Source of the DNA: an uncultured Atopostipes sp.
GTDB lineage: Bacteria > Bacillota > Bacilli > Lactobacillales > Carnobacteriaceae_A
Assembly: GCA_947296835.1 (NCBI GenBank)
Contig: CAMYQS010000012.1
Span: 1 to 14,869 of the forward strand
Direction: 5' to 3'
DNA length: 14,869 nt
In this document: piece after piece, positions 7,346-13,466 of the stretch
Position numbering within the stretch: the first letter of the stretch is position 1
How the letters are laid out: each line of letters starts with the position of its first letter
Notes under the pieces: model-generated
Database searches by the model: none
Told to the model about the DNA's origin: nothing
What the model saw: only the letters and a program-made list of their open reading frames with translations
Program-made: the position numbers and the translations under genes

Positions 7346-8173
7346 ATGACTGAGCAAAAAGATGTTTTTACACGTGCAAAAGAAGCAGCGCAATATATTA
7401 GAGAACAAGGAGTAGATGACCTAGAAGTTGGTTTAATCCTAGGTTCTGGTTTAGGAGAACTAGCGGATGAAATTGAAGACCGTGTCGTTATCCAATATAC
7501 AGATATTCCTTCATTCCCAGTTTCAACTGTTGAAGGACATGCCGGACAATTAGTTTGTGGTACTTTAGGTGGGAAGAAAGTTGTTGCTTTACAAGGGCGC
7601 TTTCACTACTACGAAGGATACTCAATGGAAGTTGTAACATTCCCGGTTCGTGTAATGAGCGAATTAGGTGTTGAGTCGTTAATCGTAACGAACGCTGCTG
7701 GTGGAGTAAATCGAGACTTTACACCAGGAGACTTAATGATGATTAAAGATCACATTAACTTCTTCGGTACACACCCATTAATTGGTCGTAATAATGAAGA
7801 ACAAGGACCTCGTTTTCCTGACTTATCATTTGCTTATGACCTTGATTACCAAGAGTTAATCAAGGAAGCAGCAACTGAATTAGATCTTTCATTAAAAGAA
7901 GGAGTATACTTCGGTATGACAGGACCTACTTACGAAACACCAGCTGAAATCCGTATGGTTTCAACATTAGGTGGAGACTCAGTTGGGATGTCAACAGTTC
8001 CAGAAGTTATTGTAGCTCGTCATGCAGGTATCCGTGTAGCAGGAATTAGCTGTATTACTAACTTAGCTGCTGGATTAGGCGGAGAATTAAACCATGAAGA
8101 TGTTATCGAAGTTTCAACGAAAATTCGTTCATCATTCAAATCACTTGTTGTAACGTTATTAGAAAAAATGTAA
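7346..8173 (+). CDS. punA: Purine-nucleoside phosphorylase (trimeric, class I/type 2)
   Basis: Splits purine nucleosides with phosphate into the base and (deoxy)ribose 1-phosphate, passing the sugar phosphate to DeoB. The 275 residues are typical of the trimeric PNP family (mammalian-like, Bacillus PupG), not the hexameric DeoD. Visible motifs: phosphate loop GSGLG (33-37), 'GRFHYYEGYSMEVVTFPVRVM', 'VTNAAGGVN', the purine-binding glutamate in 'GPTYETPAEIRM', and 'VGMSTVPEVIVARHAGIRVAG'. A guanosine/inosine preference is expected from the family. Start from GGGGGA (7332-7337). It is the last gene of the operon, with a strong terminator 15 bp after the stop. Confidence 0.96.
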   Translation: MTEQKDVFTRAKEAAQYIREQGVDDLEVGLILGSGLGELADEIEDRVVIQYTDIPSFPVSTVEGHAGQLVCGTLGGKKVVALQGRFHYYEGYSMEVVTFPVRVMSELGVESLIVTNAAGGVNRDFTPGDLMMIKDHINFFGTHPLIGRNNEEQGPRFPDLSFAYDLDYQELIKEAATELDLSLKEGVYFGMTGPTYETPAEIRMVSTLGGDSVGMSTVPEVIVARHAGIRVAGISCITNLAAGLGGELNHEDVIEVSTKIRSSFKSLVVTLLEKM

Positions 8174-8188
8174 TGTTTTAATCGATTA

Positions 8189-8245
8189 TGCAATTTATTT
8201 CTTTTAGTTTTCGGACTGTTAAGAAGTAAATTGCATTTTCTTTTT
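8189..8245 (+). terminator. Intrinsic terminator after punA
   Basis: A 15-bp stem (8189-8203 with 8221-8235, TGCAATTTAYTTCTT and complement, one G-T pair), a 17-base loop, then TTTTCTTTTT. It ends the fur-xerD-deoB-punA transcript. Confidence 0.85.
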
Positions 8246-8275
8246 AACTCAACAATTATTTTGTGTTATTATCTT

Positions 8276-8288
8276 ATAGACTGTCTAT
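8276..8288 (+). promoter_or_regulatory. Candidate operator: 13-bp palindrome upstream of lysA
   Basis: ATAGAC-T-GTCTAT is a perfect 6-1-6 inverted repeat, 26 bp upstream of the lysA -35 box. It is too short to be a good terminator and has no T tract. The symmetry and location suit a binding site for a dimeric regulator, but I cannot name one. Confidence 0.35.
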
Positions 8289-8314
8289 GAATGCGATAGT
8301 TTGCACGATATGCT

Positions 8315-8343
8315 TTCACATAGGCATTGAAATGATGTATAAT
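8315..8343 (+). promoter_or_regulatory. Promoter of the lysA-ribT-scpA-scpB-rluB run
   Basis: TTCACA (-35, 8315-8320; five of six consensus bases), a 17-bp spacer and a perfect TATAAT (8338-8343), 35 bp before the lysA ATG. The leader is too short for a lysine riboswitch or T-box. Confidence 0.8.
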
Positions 8344-8378
8344 AAGTTATTGTAGCTTAAAGAGAAGTAGGGTTGATT

Positions 8379-9698
8379 ATGAGTAAATTTCGAGATGGTA
8401 GAACAGTAAATGATAAAGGACACTTAGAGATTGCTGGGTTGGATACAATTGATTTAGCAAACAAATATGGCACACCTTTATTCATCTATAATATTTCAAC
8501 AGTTAGAGAAAACATTAAAATGTTTAAAGACGCACTAAAGAATTATCCTAAAAATAGTGAAGTTTCTTATGCAAGTAAAGCTTTCTCGTCTGTAGCGATG
8601 TACCAAATTATCGAACAGGAAGATATTTCGATTGATGTTGTTTCCGGTGGAGAGTTATACATTGCAAAACAAGCAGGCTTCCCAGGTGAACGTATTAACT
8701 TTCATGGCAACAATAAGTCAAGATCAGAATTAATAGACGCTTTAGATTACGGCATTGGTCATTTTATCGTCGATAACTTTCACGAGTTAGACATGTTAAA
8801 AGCATTAACAGCTGAACGTAAACAAACAGCGAAAGTTTTAATTCGAGTAACGCCTGGTGTGGATGCAGATACGCATAAATATATTTTAACAGGTAACGTA
8901 GATTCGAAATTTGGCTTTGATTTAGAAAGTGGACAAGCAGAAGACGCCGTTCGTATGGCACAAGAAGCGGAGTATCTACAATTAGATGGTCTTCATATGC
9001 ACATAGGTTCGCAAATCTTTGAAAGTGATAGTTATATTTTAGCGATGACGCAAATTTTAAAATATGTTAAAGAATGGCATACCCAATTTGGGTTTAACCT
9101 AAGTATCTTTAATATTGGTGGTGGCTTTGGGATTCAACATATTCCAAATGGAGAAGTAACGTCTTCAAAAAATCAACTAGAAGAAATTGGTCAAAGCTTA
9201 ATCGCGCTGTTTGAGGAATATGACTTACCGTATCCAGAACTTTGGATTGAGCCAGGCCGTAGTATCGTAGGAGAAGCAGGAACAACAATCTATGATGTGG
9301 GTAGTCAAAAAGTCTTGCCAGATGTTCGTCATTATATTTCAGTGGACGGCGGGATGGCAGACAACATACGACCTGCATTTTATGATGCAGAGTACGATGC
9401 AAAATTAGCCAATCGAATGAATGATAAACCGGTTAACACGGTTTCTATCGCAGGTAAAGCTTGTGAGTCAGGCGATATGTTAATATGGGACTTACCACTT
9501 CCTGAAATTAAAGCAGATGATAAATTAGCTGTATTTAACACAGGTGATTATTCATTTGCAATGGCAAGTAACTATAATCGTTTAACGAAGCCAGCCGTTG
9601 TTTTTGTAGAAGACGGAAAAGATTTCTTGGCAATCCGAAGAGAAACACCGGAAGATTTTATGCGATTTGAAAATAACTTACCAGAAGATTTCAGATAA
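8379..9698 (+). CDS. lysA: Diaminopimelate decarboxylase
   Basis: Last step of lysine synthesis: removes CO2 from meso-diaminopimelate using pyridoxal phosphate. The 439 residues fit the family. Visible: PLP lysine K67 in 'SYASKAFSS', 'HIGSQI' (H208), the glycine-rich phosphate loop 'GGGFGI' (247 on), 'EPGRSIVGEAG' (E291 on), the C362-E363 pair in 'ACESGDML' from the partner subunit, and 'YSFAMASNYN' near the end. The ATG at 8379 is chosen over TTG 8373, two codons upstream, because the ribosome site AGTAGGG (8366-8372) abuts the TTG but is spaced 6 bases from the ATG. In Bacillus, lysA lies beyond the spoVA genes at this locus; here it follows punA directly. No lysine-specific leader is seen. 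Confidence 0.97.
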   Translation: MSKFRDGRTVNDKGHLEIAGLDTIDLANKYGTPLFIYNISTVRENIKMFKDALKNYPKNSEVSYASKAFSSVAMYQIIEQEDISIDVVSGGELYIAKQAGFPGERINFHGNNKSRSELIDALDYGIGHFIVDNFHELDMLKALTAERKQTAKVLIRVTPGVDADTHKYILTGNVDSKFGFDLESGQAEDAVRMAQEAEYLQLDGLHMHIGSQIFESDSYILAMTQILKYVKEWHTQFGFNLSIFNIGGGFGIQHIPNGEVTSSKNQLEEIGQSLIALFEEYDLPYPELWIEPGRSIVGEAGTTIYDVGSQKVLPDVRHYISVDGGMADNIRPAFYDAEYDAKLANRMNDKPVNTVSIAGKACESGDMLIWDLPLPEIKADDKLAVFNTGDYSFAMASNYNRLTKPAVVFVEDGKDFLAIRRETPEDFMRFENNLPEDFR

Positions 9699-9718
9699 TA
9701 GTAAGATAGAAGTTAGCA

Positions 9719-9746
9719 ACATGTATAAGTTTCGAATTGTACATGT
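9719..9746 (+). repeat. Inverted repeat just upstream of the ribT ribosome binding site
   Basis: ACATGTATAA, eight bases, TTGTACATGT: 10-base arms with one T-G wobble. The 3' arm ends three bases before GGAGG (9750-9754). There is no T run, so it is not a terminator; it could be an mRNA hairpin, a processing site or a DNA operator in the lysA-ribT gap. Confidence 0.45.
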
Positions 9747-9760
9747 AACGGAGGAATTAA

Positions 9761-10120
9761 ATGCTTATTCAATATAATGAAGATTATAAAAAAATAGCGA
9801 TGGGATTATTATCGTACGTACCTGATTTAAAAGAACCTGCTCGAATTGAAGAAGAGCTTGAATGGTATGAAGCGGATGATACTAGACAATTATACCTATG
9901 GAAGAGTAAAGAAACAGGTAACTTGATTGGTTTAGTCGGTGTGGAAGTTGAAGAATTAGTTTTACTTCGCCATATCAGTATCGACCCATCTTATAGAAAT
10001 GAAGGTTTGTCTTATTTAATCTTAGATGCATTACAAGCCCGATTTAAAGAGCAAACAATCGTTTCAACTCTTGAAACAGCAACTGTTATATCTAATTGGC
10101 AGAAAAAGGTCGACCGATAG
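9761..10120 (+). CDS. ribT: RibT-like GNAT-family N-acetyltransferase
   Basis: Small acetyltransferase-fold protein of 119 residues, similar in length and position to Bacillus RibT (about 124), the last gene of the Bacillus riboflavin operon. The acetyl-CoA region is seen in 'LVGVEVEELVLLRHISIDPSYRNEGLSYLILDALQARF' (split: beta strand 4 about 66-76, then an R-N-E-G-L-S loop in place of the usual Q/RxxGxG/A). Its substrate is unknown to me; despite the name, the family is not known to be required for riboflavin synthesis. No ribD/E/A/H genes are present here; it sits between lysA and scpA, as in the Bacillus order once the rib genes are removed. The ribosome site GGAGG (9750-9754) supports ATG 9761. 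The GNAT fold is firm; identity as RibT rests on context. Confidence 0.8.
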   Translation: MLIQYNEDYKKIAMGLLSYVPDLKEPARIEEELEWYEADDTRQLYLWKSKETGNLIGLVGVEVEELVLLRHISIDPSYRNEGLSYLILDALQARFKEQTIVSTLETATVISNWQKKVDR

Positions 10121-10121
10121 A

Positions 10122-10139
10122 CATTTTATTCTTAAAATG
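10122..10139 (+). repeat. A+T-rich hairpin before the scpA ribosome binding site
   Basis: CATTTTA, TTCT, TAAAATG: a perfect but A+T-only 7-bp stem ending two bases before the strong TTGGAGGTGAG at 10142. No T tract follows; any role is uncertain, and it may be chance in A+T-rich DNA. Confidence 0.25.
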
Positions 10140-10141
10140 AG

Positions 10142-10152
10142 TTGGAGGTGAG
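10142..10152 (+). promoter_or_regulatory. scpA ribosome binding site, implying an unusual start
   Basis: TTGGAGGTGAG is a near-perfect Shine-Dalgarno. No in-frame ATG, GTG or TTG lies at normal distance: the first is GTG 10173, 22 bases beyond GGAGGTG. An in-frame CTG at 10158 is 7 bases away. The ATG at 10153 opens only a two-codon frame (ATG TTC TGA). Confidence 0.7.
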
Positions 10153-10172
10153 ATGTTCTGAAACAGCAAGAA

Positions 10173-10937
10173 GTGACTAAAAATGAAGTATTAACATTAG
10201 AGTTGGACGCATTTGAAGGCCCATTGGATTTATTGTTACACTTAATTAATCAGATGGAAATTGATATTTATGATATTCCAATAGTAAAAATTACGGACCA
10301 ATATATGGATTATATTCATCATATGAAGACCGTCCAGATTGATATTGCGAGTGAGTACTTTGTTATGGCAGCTACACTCATGCGTATAAAGAGTGAAATG
10401 CTTGTGCCCCGTAATGAGAATCAAGCAAACATGGAAGAGGACTTCTATGAAGAGGAAGACCCACGTCAGCAACTAATTGATTTACTATTGGAGTATAAGC
10501 AAATTAAAGAAGTGATTCCAAAGTTTGAAGAGCGCTCAAAAGACCGAGCAGGCTACTTTGGAAAAGACCCTTCGAATATTGCACAGTATCAAGAAAAGAT
10601 TGAATTGAAGGATCAAGGGTTAACGGCTCAAGATCTAGCAGATATTTTTAGAGATGTATTGAAAAGACACCAACTTGAAATGCCACAACCGAAAATGATT
10701 GAAGCGGATGAAGTGACGGTTGTTGAGCGGATGCAAGATATCCGCGATTTAATCGCCAACTCAATTGATCACCGTATTTCATTTTCACAATTAATTGGAA
10801 ATCCAACGCGTAAGCAAATTGTGATTACCTTTTTAGCATTACTTGAACTAATTAAAGATAATCGAGTACTTGTACAACAAGATTCGATCCAGTCAGATAT
10901 CTCGATCTCAATGGCTGAAGATAAGAAAGAAAAGTAG
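10173..10937 (+). CDS. scpA: Segregation and condensation protein A (kleisin)
   Basis: Kleisin subunit that bridges the Smc ATPase heads and binds ScpB, forming the bacterial condensin that organises and separates chromosomes. The 254 residues match the family. The N-terminal helical Smc-neck-binding region carries the hallmark 'FEGPLDLLLHLI' (14-25) and 'IDIYDIPIVKITDQYM'. An acidic middle follows ('NMEEDFYEEEDPRQQLIDLLLEYKQ'-type segment, about 89-113), then a C-terminal winged helix ('ISFSQLIGNPTRKQIVITFLALLELIKDNRV'). The first conventional start is GTG 10173, but the ribosome site at 10142-10152 points to CTG 10158, which would add five residues (MKQQE). scpB starts 7 bp after the stop, so the two partners are made together. 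Confidence 0.93.
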   Translation: MTKNEVLTLELDAFEGPLDLLLHLINQMEIDIYDIPIVKITDQYMDYIHHMKTVQIDIASEYFVMAATLMRIKSEMLVPRNENQANMEEDFYEEEDPRQQLIDLLLEYKQIKEVIPKFEERSKDRAGYFGKDPSNIAQYQEKIELKDQGLTAQDLADIFRDVLKRHQLEMPQPKMIEADEVTVVERMQDIRDLIANSIDHRISFSQLIGNPTRKQIVITFLALLELIKDNRVLVQQDSIQSDISISMAEDKKEK

Positions 10938-10944
10938 GGATGAC

Positions 10945-11532
10945 ATGAACGATTTAGCAATGATTGAAGCGATTTTATTTGTTGCAGGAGATGATGGTTT
11001 AACGTTAGAAGAACTATCAAAAATAACAGATAAAACATTAGATACCATGGCAGTCTTGATTGAAGACTTAGCTATAAAATATCATAATGATGAAGAAAGT
11101 GGCATCTTACTGATTGAAACTGCGAACAAATTTCAGATTGTAACAAAGAAAGAGTACGCGGATGCAATTAAACGATATGCACAATCTCCATTCTCTCAAA
11201 CGCTAAGTCGACCTTTACTGGAAACCTTAGCAATTATTGCTTATAGACAACCCGTGACTCGAATTGAAATTGAAGATATTCGAGGTGTTCAAGTCACAAG
11301 TAATCTTCAGAAATTAAGAACGCGCCAACTCATTGAAGAAGTTGGCCGATTAGATAAACCTGGAAAACCTTTATTATATGGAACAACATCGTACTTTTTA
11401 GATTATTTTGGAATCAATTCAATTGAAGAATTGCCAGAATTAATCGATGTAGATAATGATATTGAAATATCTGATCTATTTTATAAAAATTTTCATCAAA
11501 CATTTGATAATTATGAACAAGAAAATATATAG
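10945..11532 (+). CDS. scpB: Segregation and condensation protein B
   Basis: Dimeric partner of ScpA in the Smc-ScpAB complex. The 195 residues carry two winged-helix domains: the first with 'MIEAILFVAGDDGLTLEELSKI' (6-27), the second with 'LSRPLLETLAIIAYRQPVTRIEIEDIRG' (about 87-114) and 'LLYGTTSYFLDYFGI', all hallmarks of ScpB. The ATG at 10945 is chosen because AGTAGGG (10933-10939) is 5 bases upstream and it begins exactly where ScpB proteins do; the same frame is open farther upstream but only inside scpA. A short acidic tail ('IDVDNDIEISDLF') precedes the end. rluB follows after 19 bp. Confidence 0.95.
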   Translation: MNDLAMIEAILFVAGDDGLTLEELSKITDKTLDTMAVLIEDLAIKYHNDEESGILLIETANKFQIVTKKEYADAIKRYAQSPFSQTLSRPLLETLAIIAYRQPVTRIEIEDIRGVQVTSNLQKLRTRQLIEEVGRLDKPGKPLLYGTTSYFLDYFGINSIEELPELIDVDNDIEISDLFYKNFHQTFDNYEQENI

Positions 11533-11551
11533 GACAAGGAGGACGATATAG

Positions 11552-12271
11552 ATGGAACGTTTACAAAAAGTTATGGCTCATGCTGGGATTGCTTCTCGTC
11601 GTAAGTCAGAAGAAATTATTGAAAGTGGTCGCGTTACAGTTAATGGTCAAGTTGTAAAAGAGTTAGGTACAAAAGTATCGAATAACGATCAAATATCTGT
11701 AGATGGTATTCCAATTGAACGTGAAACGAAAATTTATGTACTACTAAACAAGCCAAGAGAAACGATTTCTACGGTTGATGATGATAAAAATCGTGATACA
11801 GTAGTAGAGTTAGTCCAAGGTGTAGAGGAACGTATTTACCCTGTAGGTCGTTTAGACTGGGATACAACAGGTGCTTTACTATTAACAAATGATGGTGATT
11901 TATCGTATAAATTAACGCATCCAAGTTTTGAATTTCCAAAAACGTATGTTGTAAAAGCGAAAGGCCAAATGCAAAAGAAAGAAGCAGCAAGACTTGCACG
12001 CGGTATTCGTTTAGATGGTGTTATGACTGCGCCAGCAAAAGTAAGTGTACTAAGTTATGATAGAAACACGAATACAACAATGGCACGTATTACACTTCAT
12101 GAAGGTAAAAACCACCAAGTTAAAAACATGTTTAAAGAAATTGGTTTCCCGGTTGAGAAATTAACGAGAGAACAATTCGGATTTTTAACAACAGATGGCT
12201 TACAATCTGGTGAATGGCGCTTCTTGACACCTCACGAAGTTAGAAAACTAGAGCATATGGTTAGTGAGTAA
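11552..12271 (+). CDS. rluB: 23S rRNA pseudouridine synthase, RluB type
   Basis: Isomerises a uridine of 23S rRNA (position 2605 in E. coli numbering for RluB) to pseudouridine. The 239 residues hold an N-terminal S4 RNA-binding domain ('MERLQKVMAHAGIASRRKSEE', 1-21, through 'GRVTVNGQ'). The RsuA/RluB/E/F catalytic domain follows, with the signature 'PVGRLDWDTTGALLLTNDG' and catalytic D102, and later 'ITLHEGKNHQVKNMFKEIG'. The S4 domain plus this signature separates it from RluA/TruB families; RluB over RsuA rests on the scpA-scpB-rluB context shared with Bacillus. Start from AAGGAGG (11536-11542). No terminator is visible before the next promoter, so some transcription may read into the FMN riboswitch. 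Confidence 0.93.
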   Translation: MERLQKVMAHAGIASRRKSEEIIESGRVTVNGQVVKELGTKVSNNDQISVDGIPIERETKIYVLLNKPRETISTVDDDKNRDTVVELVQGVEERIYPVGRLDWDTTGALLLTNDGDLSYKLTHPSFEFPKTYVVKAKGQMQKKEAARLARGIRLDGVMTAPAKVSVLSYDRNTNTTMARITLHEGKNHQVKNMFKEIGFPVEKLTREQFGFLTTDGLQSGEWRFLTPHEVRKLEHMVSE

Positions 12272-12313
12272 TTCGCTCGATTTAAACTTAGTGGCTTTAA
12301 TTCGAAGTAATAC

Positions 12314-12342
12314 TGTACAAATTAATAGATGTTCTGTATAAT
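12314..12342 (+). promoter_or_regulatory. Promoter of the riboswitch-ribU transcript
   Basis: TGTACA (-35, 12314-12319), a 17-bp spacer and a perfect TATAAT (12337-12342). Transcription would begin about 12349, roughly 14 bases before the aptamer P1 stem. Confidence 0.75.
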
Positions 12343-12362
12343 GTACTTAATTGAAAAATGAT

Positions 12363-12487
12363 TCGTCTTCAGGGGCAGGGTGTAATTCCCGACCGGTGGT
12401 AAAGTCCACGAGCCGTATCCTATTTATAGGACTATGGCTGATCTGGTGAAATTCCAGGACCGACAGTAAAGTCTGGTATGAAGAAGA
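12363..12487 (+). ncRNA. FMN riboswitch aptamer (RFN element)
   Basis: The conserved RFN core is plain to read: AGGGGCAGGGTG, AATTCCCGACCGG, TGGTAAAGTCCACGAGCC, a variable hairpin (ATCCTATTTATAGGACTAT), CTGATCTGGTGAAATTCCAG, GACCGACAGT and AAAGTCTGGTATGAAGAAG. The closing P1 stem pairs 12363-12370 with 12480-12487 (one mismatch). It binds flavin mononucleotide and acts on the downstream terminator to turn off ribU when FMN is plentiful. Confidence 0.97.
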
Positions 12488-12536
12488 TGGAGCTTTTGAT
12501 CATATGTTTTAACATATGTAAAATGTAGCTCTATTT
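12485..12536 (+). promoter_or_regulatory. Antiterminator of the FMN riboswitch
   Basis: AGATGGAGCT (12485-12494) can pair over all ten bases, three of them G-U, with AGCTCTATTT (12527-12536), enclosing the hairpin CATATGTT/AACATATG (12501-12518). Its 5' arm shares three bases with the 3' side of P1, and its 3' arm covers half of the terminator's 5' arm, so the structures exclude each other. Inferred from base pairing. Confidence 0.65.
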
Positions 12537-12568
12537 ATTATCCTGTAGATAATAGATAGGCTTTTTTT
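12531..12568 (+). terminator. Riboswitch-controlled terminator upstream of ribU
   Basis: A 12-bp stem (CTATTTATTATC, 12531-12542, with GATAATAGATAG, 12548-12559; one T-G pair), a 5-base loop, then GC and seven Ts. It would form when FMN stabilises P1 and frees the 5' arm from the antiterminator. Confidence 0.8.
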
Positions 12569-12607
12569 ATTAGCTCTAGCTCGATAGATGAATCCTTTAA
12601 ATAAAAA

Positions 12608-12625
12608 TTGCTGAAAAATCAGCAA
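12608..12625 (+). repeat. Hairpin just upstream of the ribU ribosome binding site
   Basis: TTGCTGA-AAAA-TCAGCAA: a perfect 7-bp stem ending 8 bases before AGGAGG (12634-12639). It is followed by As rather than Ts, so not a terminator. It may shape the leader that survives antitermination. Confidence 0.4.
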
Positions 12626-12648
12626 AAACTTATAGGAGGATTTTTAAG

Positions 12649-13251
12649 ATGGTTGAACAAAGAACAAGAAAAATGGTTACTGTAGGAATATTGGCAGCGT
12701 TAGCGTGGGTGGTTTCACAATTTTCATTTCCATTACTACCGTGGGCGCCGTTTCTAAAGATCGATTTTAGTGATATTCCAATTTTATTAGGTATGTATAT
12801 CTATGGACCAATGTCCGGTATTGCGATTGCAGCAGTACGGTCATTGCTTTCATATGTAACTACAGGAGGAGAAGCTGGATTCCCTATTGGAGATACAGCC
12901 GCATTTGTTGCGACTCTTTCATACACGTTACCGATTTACTATGTTATTCGAAATAACAAACCAAGTAAGAAACAAGCTATTCTTGGTGGAACTGTAGCAA
13001 CACTTTCACTTACTGGAGTACTAGCATTCCTAAACTGGCTAGTTATTGCACCGTTATACATGACAGTAATGGGATTCAGTGTTGGACCAATGCGTGAATA
13101 CTTAGCAGTATCCGTTATGCCATTTAACTTATTAAAAGGTGTATTTGTTTCTATTATCTTTTTTGTAGCGTTCTTTAAATTGCACCATTATTTAGAGAAA
13201 ATCAGAGCAGCTGAACCAACATTAAGCAACCAAGCATTTCACACAAAATAA
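12649..13251 (+). CDS. ribU: Riboflavin ECF transporter substrate-binding subunit RibU
   Basis: Membrane S-component that binds riboflavin and works with the shared energy-coupling module (EcfA, EcfA', EcfT), not encoded here. The 200 residues carry hydrophobic spans at about 8-30, 44-68, 82-100, 110-138 and 151-178, consistent with the six-helix S-component fold. Typical features are 'MVTVGILAALAWV' in helix 1, where S-components carry the AxxxA motif for EcfT docking, the 'FLKIDFSDIPILLG' riboflavin-site segment, and 'GFPIGDTAAFVATLS'. Lysine- and arginine-rich loops follow. The upstream FMN riboswitch confirms the vitamin. Its start is set by AGGAGG, 9 bases before ATG. A single-gene transcript closed by a terminator. 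Also called FmnP/YpaA in Bacillus. Confidence 0.96.
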   Translation: MVEQRTRKMVTVGILAALAWVVSQFSFPLLPWAPFLKIDFSDIPILLGMYIYGPMSGIAIAAVRSLLSYVTTGGEAGFPIGDTAAFVATLSYTLPIYYVIRNNKPSKKQAILGGTVATLSLTGVLAFLNWLVIAPLYMTVMGFSVGPMREYLAVSVMPFNLLKGVFVSIIFFVAFFKLHHYLEKIRAAEPTLSNQAFHTK

Positions 13252-13269
13252 TAATTAACGAACCTTTCA

Positions 13270-13321
13270 AACTGGTTTAACTGACTAACGAGCGATCGTT
13301 TACAGTTAGACCAGTTTTTTT
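13270..13321 (+). terminator. Intrinsic terminator after ribU
   Basis: A 14-bp stem (AACTGGTTTAACTG, 13270-13283, with CAGTTAGACCAGTT, 13303-13316; one G-T pair) capped by a second small stem AACGA-GCGA-TCGTT (13287-13300), then seven Ts (13315-13321). Strong and tall for an intrinsic terminator. Confidence 0.9.
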
Positions 13322-13382
13322 GTTTTCAACAGAGATAGGATAAAAGAACTCGATTTTGTCCGGAGTATCATTATTGAAATAA

Positions 13383-13421
13383 GCACTTTTACTTACAAAG
13401 TGCGAGTTGGAGAAAATCCAA
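13383..13421 (+). repeat. Two adjacent perfect hairpins in the ribU-ypbB gap
   Basis: GCACTTT-TACTTAC-AAAGTGC (13383-13403) is followed three bases later by TTGGA-GAAAA-TCCAA (13407-13421). No T tract follows either. They lie upstream of the candidate ypbB promoter. The rest of 13322-13506 shows no gene with a start codon and ribosome site. Confidence 0.45.
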
Positions 13422-13437
13422 TTGAGAATATATTCAC

Positions 13438-13466
13438 TTCATATTTGATGAAATAACTAGTACAAT
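13438..13466 (+). promoter_or_regulatory. Candidate ypbB-recQ promoter
   Basis: TTCATA (13438-13443), a 17-bp spacer and TACAAT (13461-13466), 41 bp before the ypbB ATG. Each box is close to consensus, but neither is perfect. TTCAT/ATGAA (13438-13452) also forms a 5-bp inverted repeat over the -35 box. Confidence 0.5.

Noticed and set aside
8344..8378. Lysine riboswitch or T-box in the lysA leader
   Set aside because: Only about 30 bases lie between the -10 box and the start codon, and no conserved L-box or T-box sequence is present.
10870..10944. Longer scpB beginning inside scpA
   Set aside because: The extra residues are an out-of-frame reading of the scpA end; ScpB proteins begin at the equivalent of ATG 10945, which has its own ribosome site.
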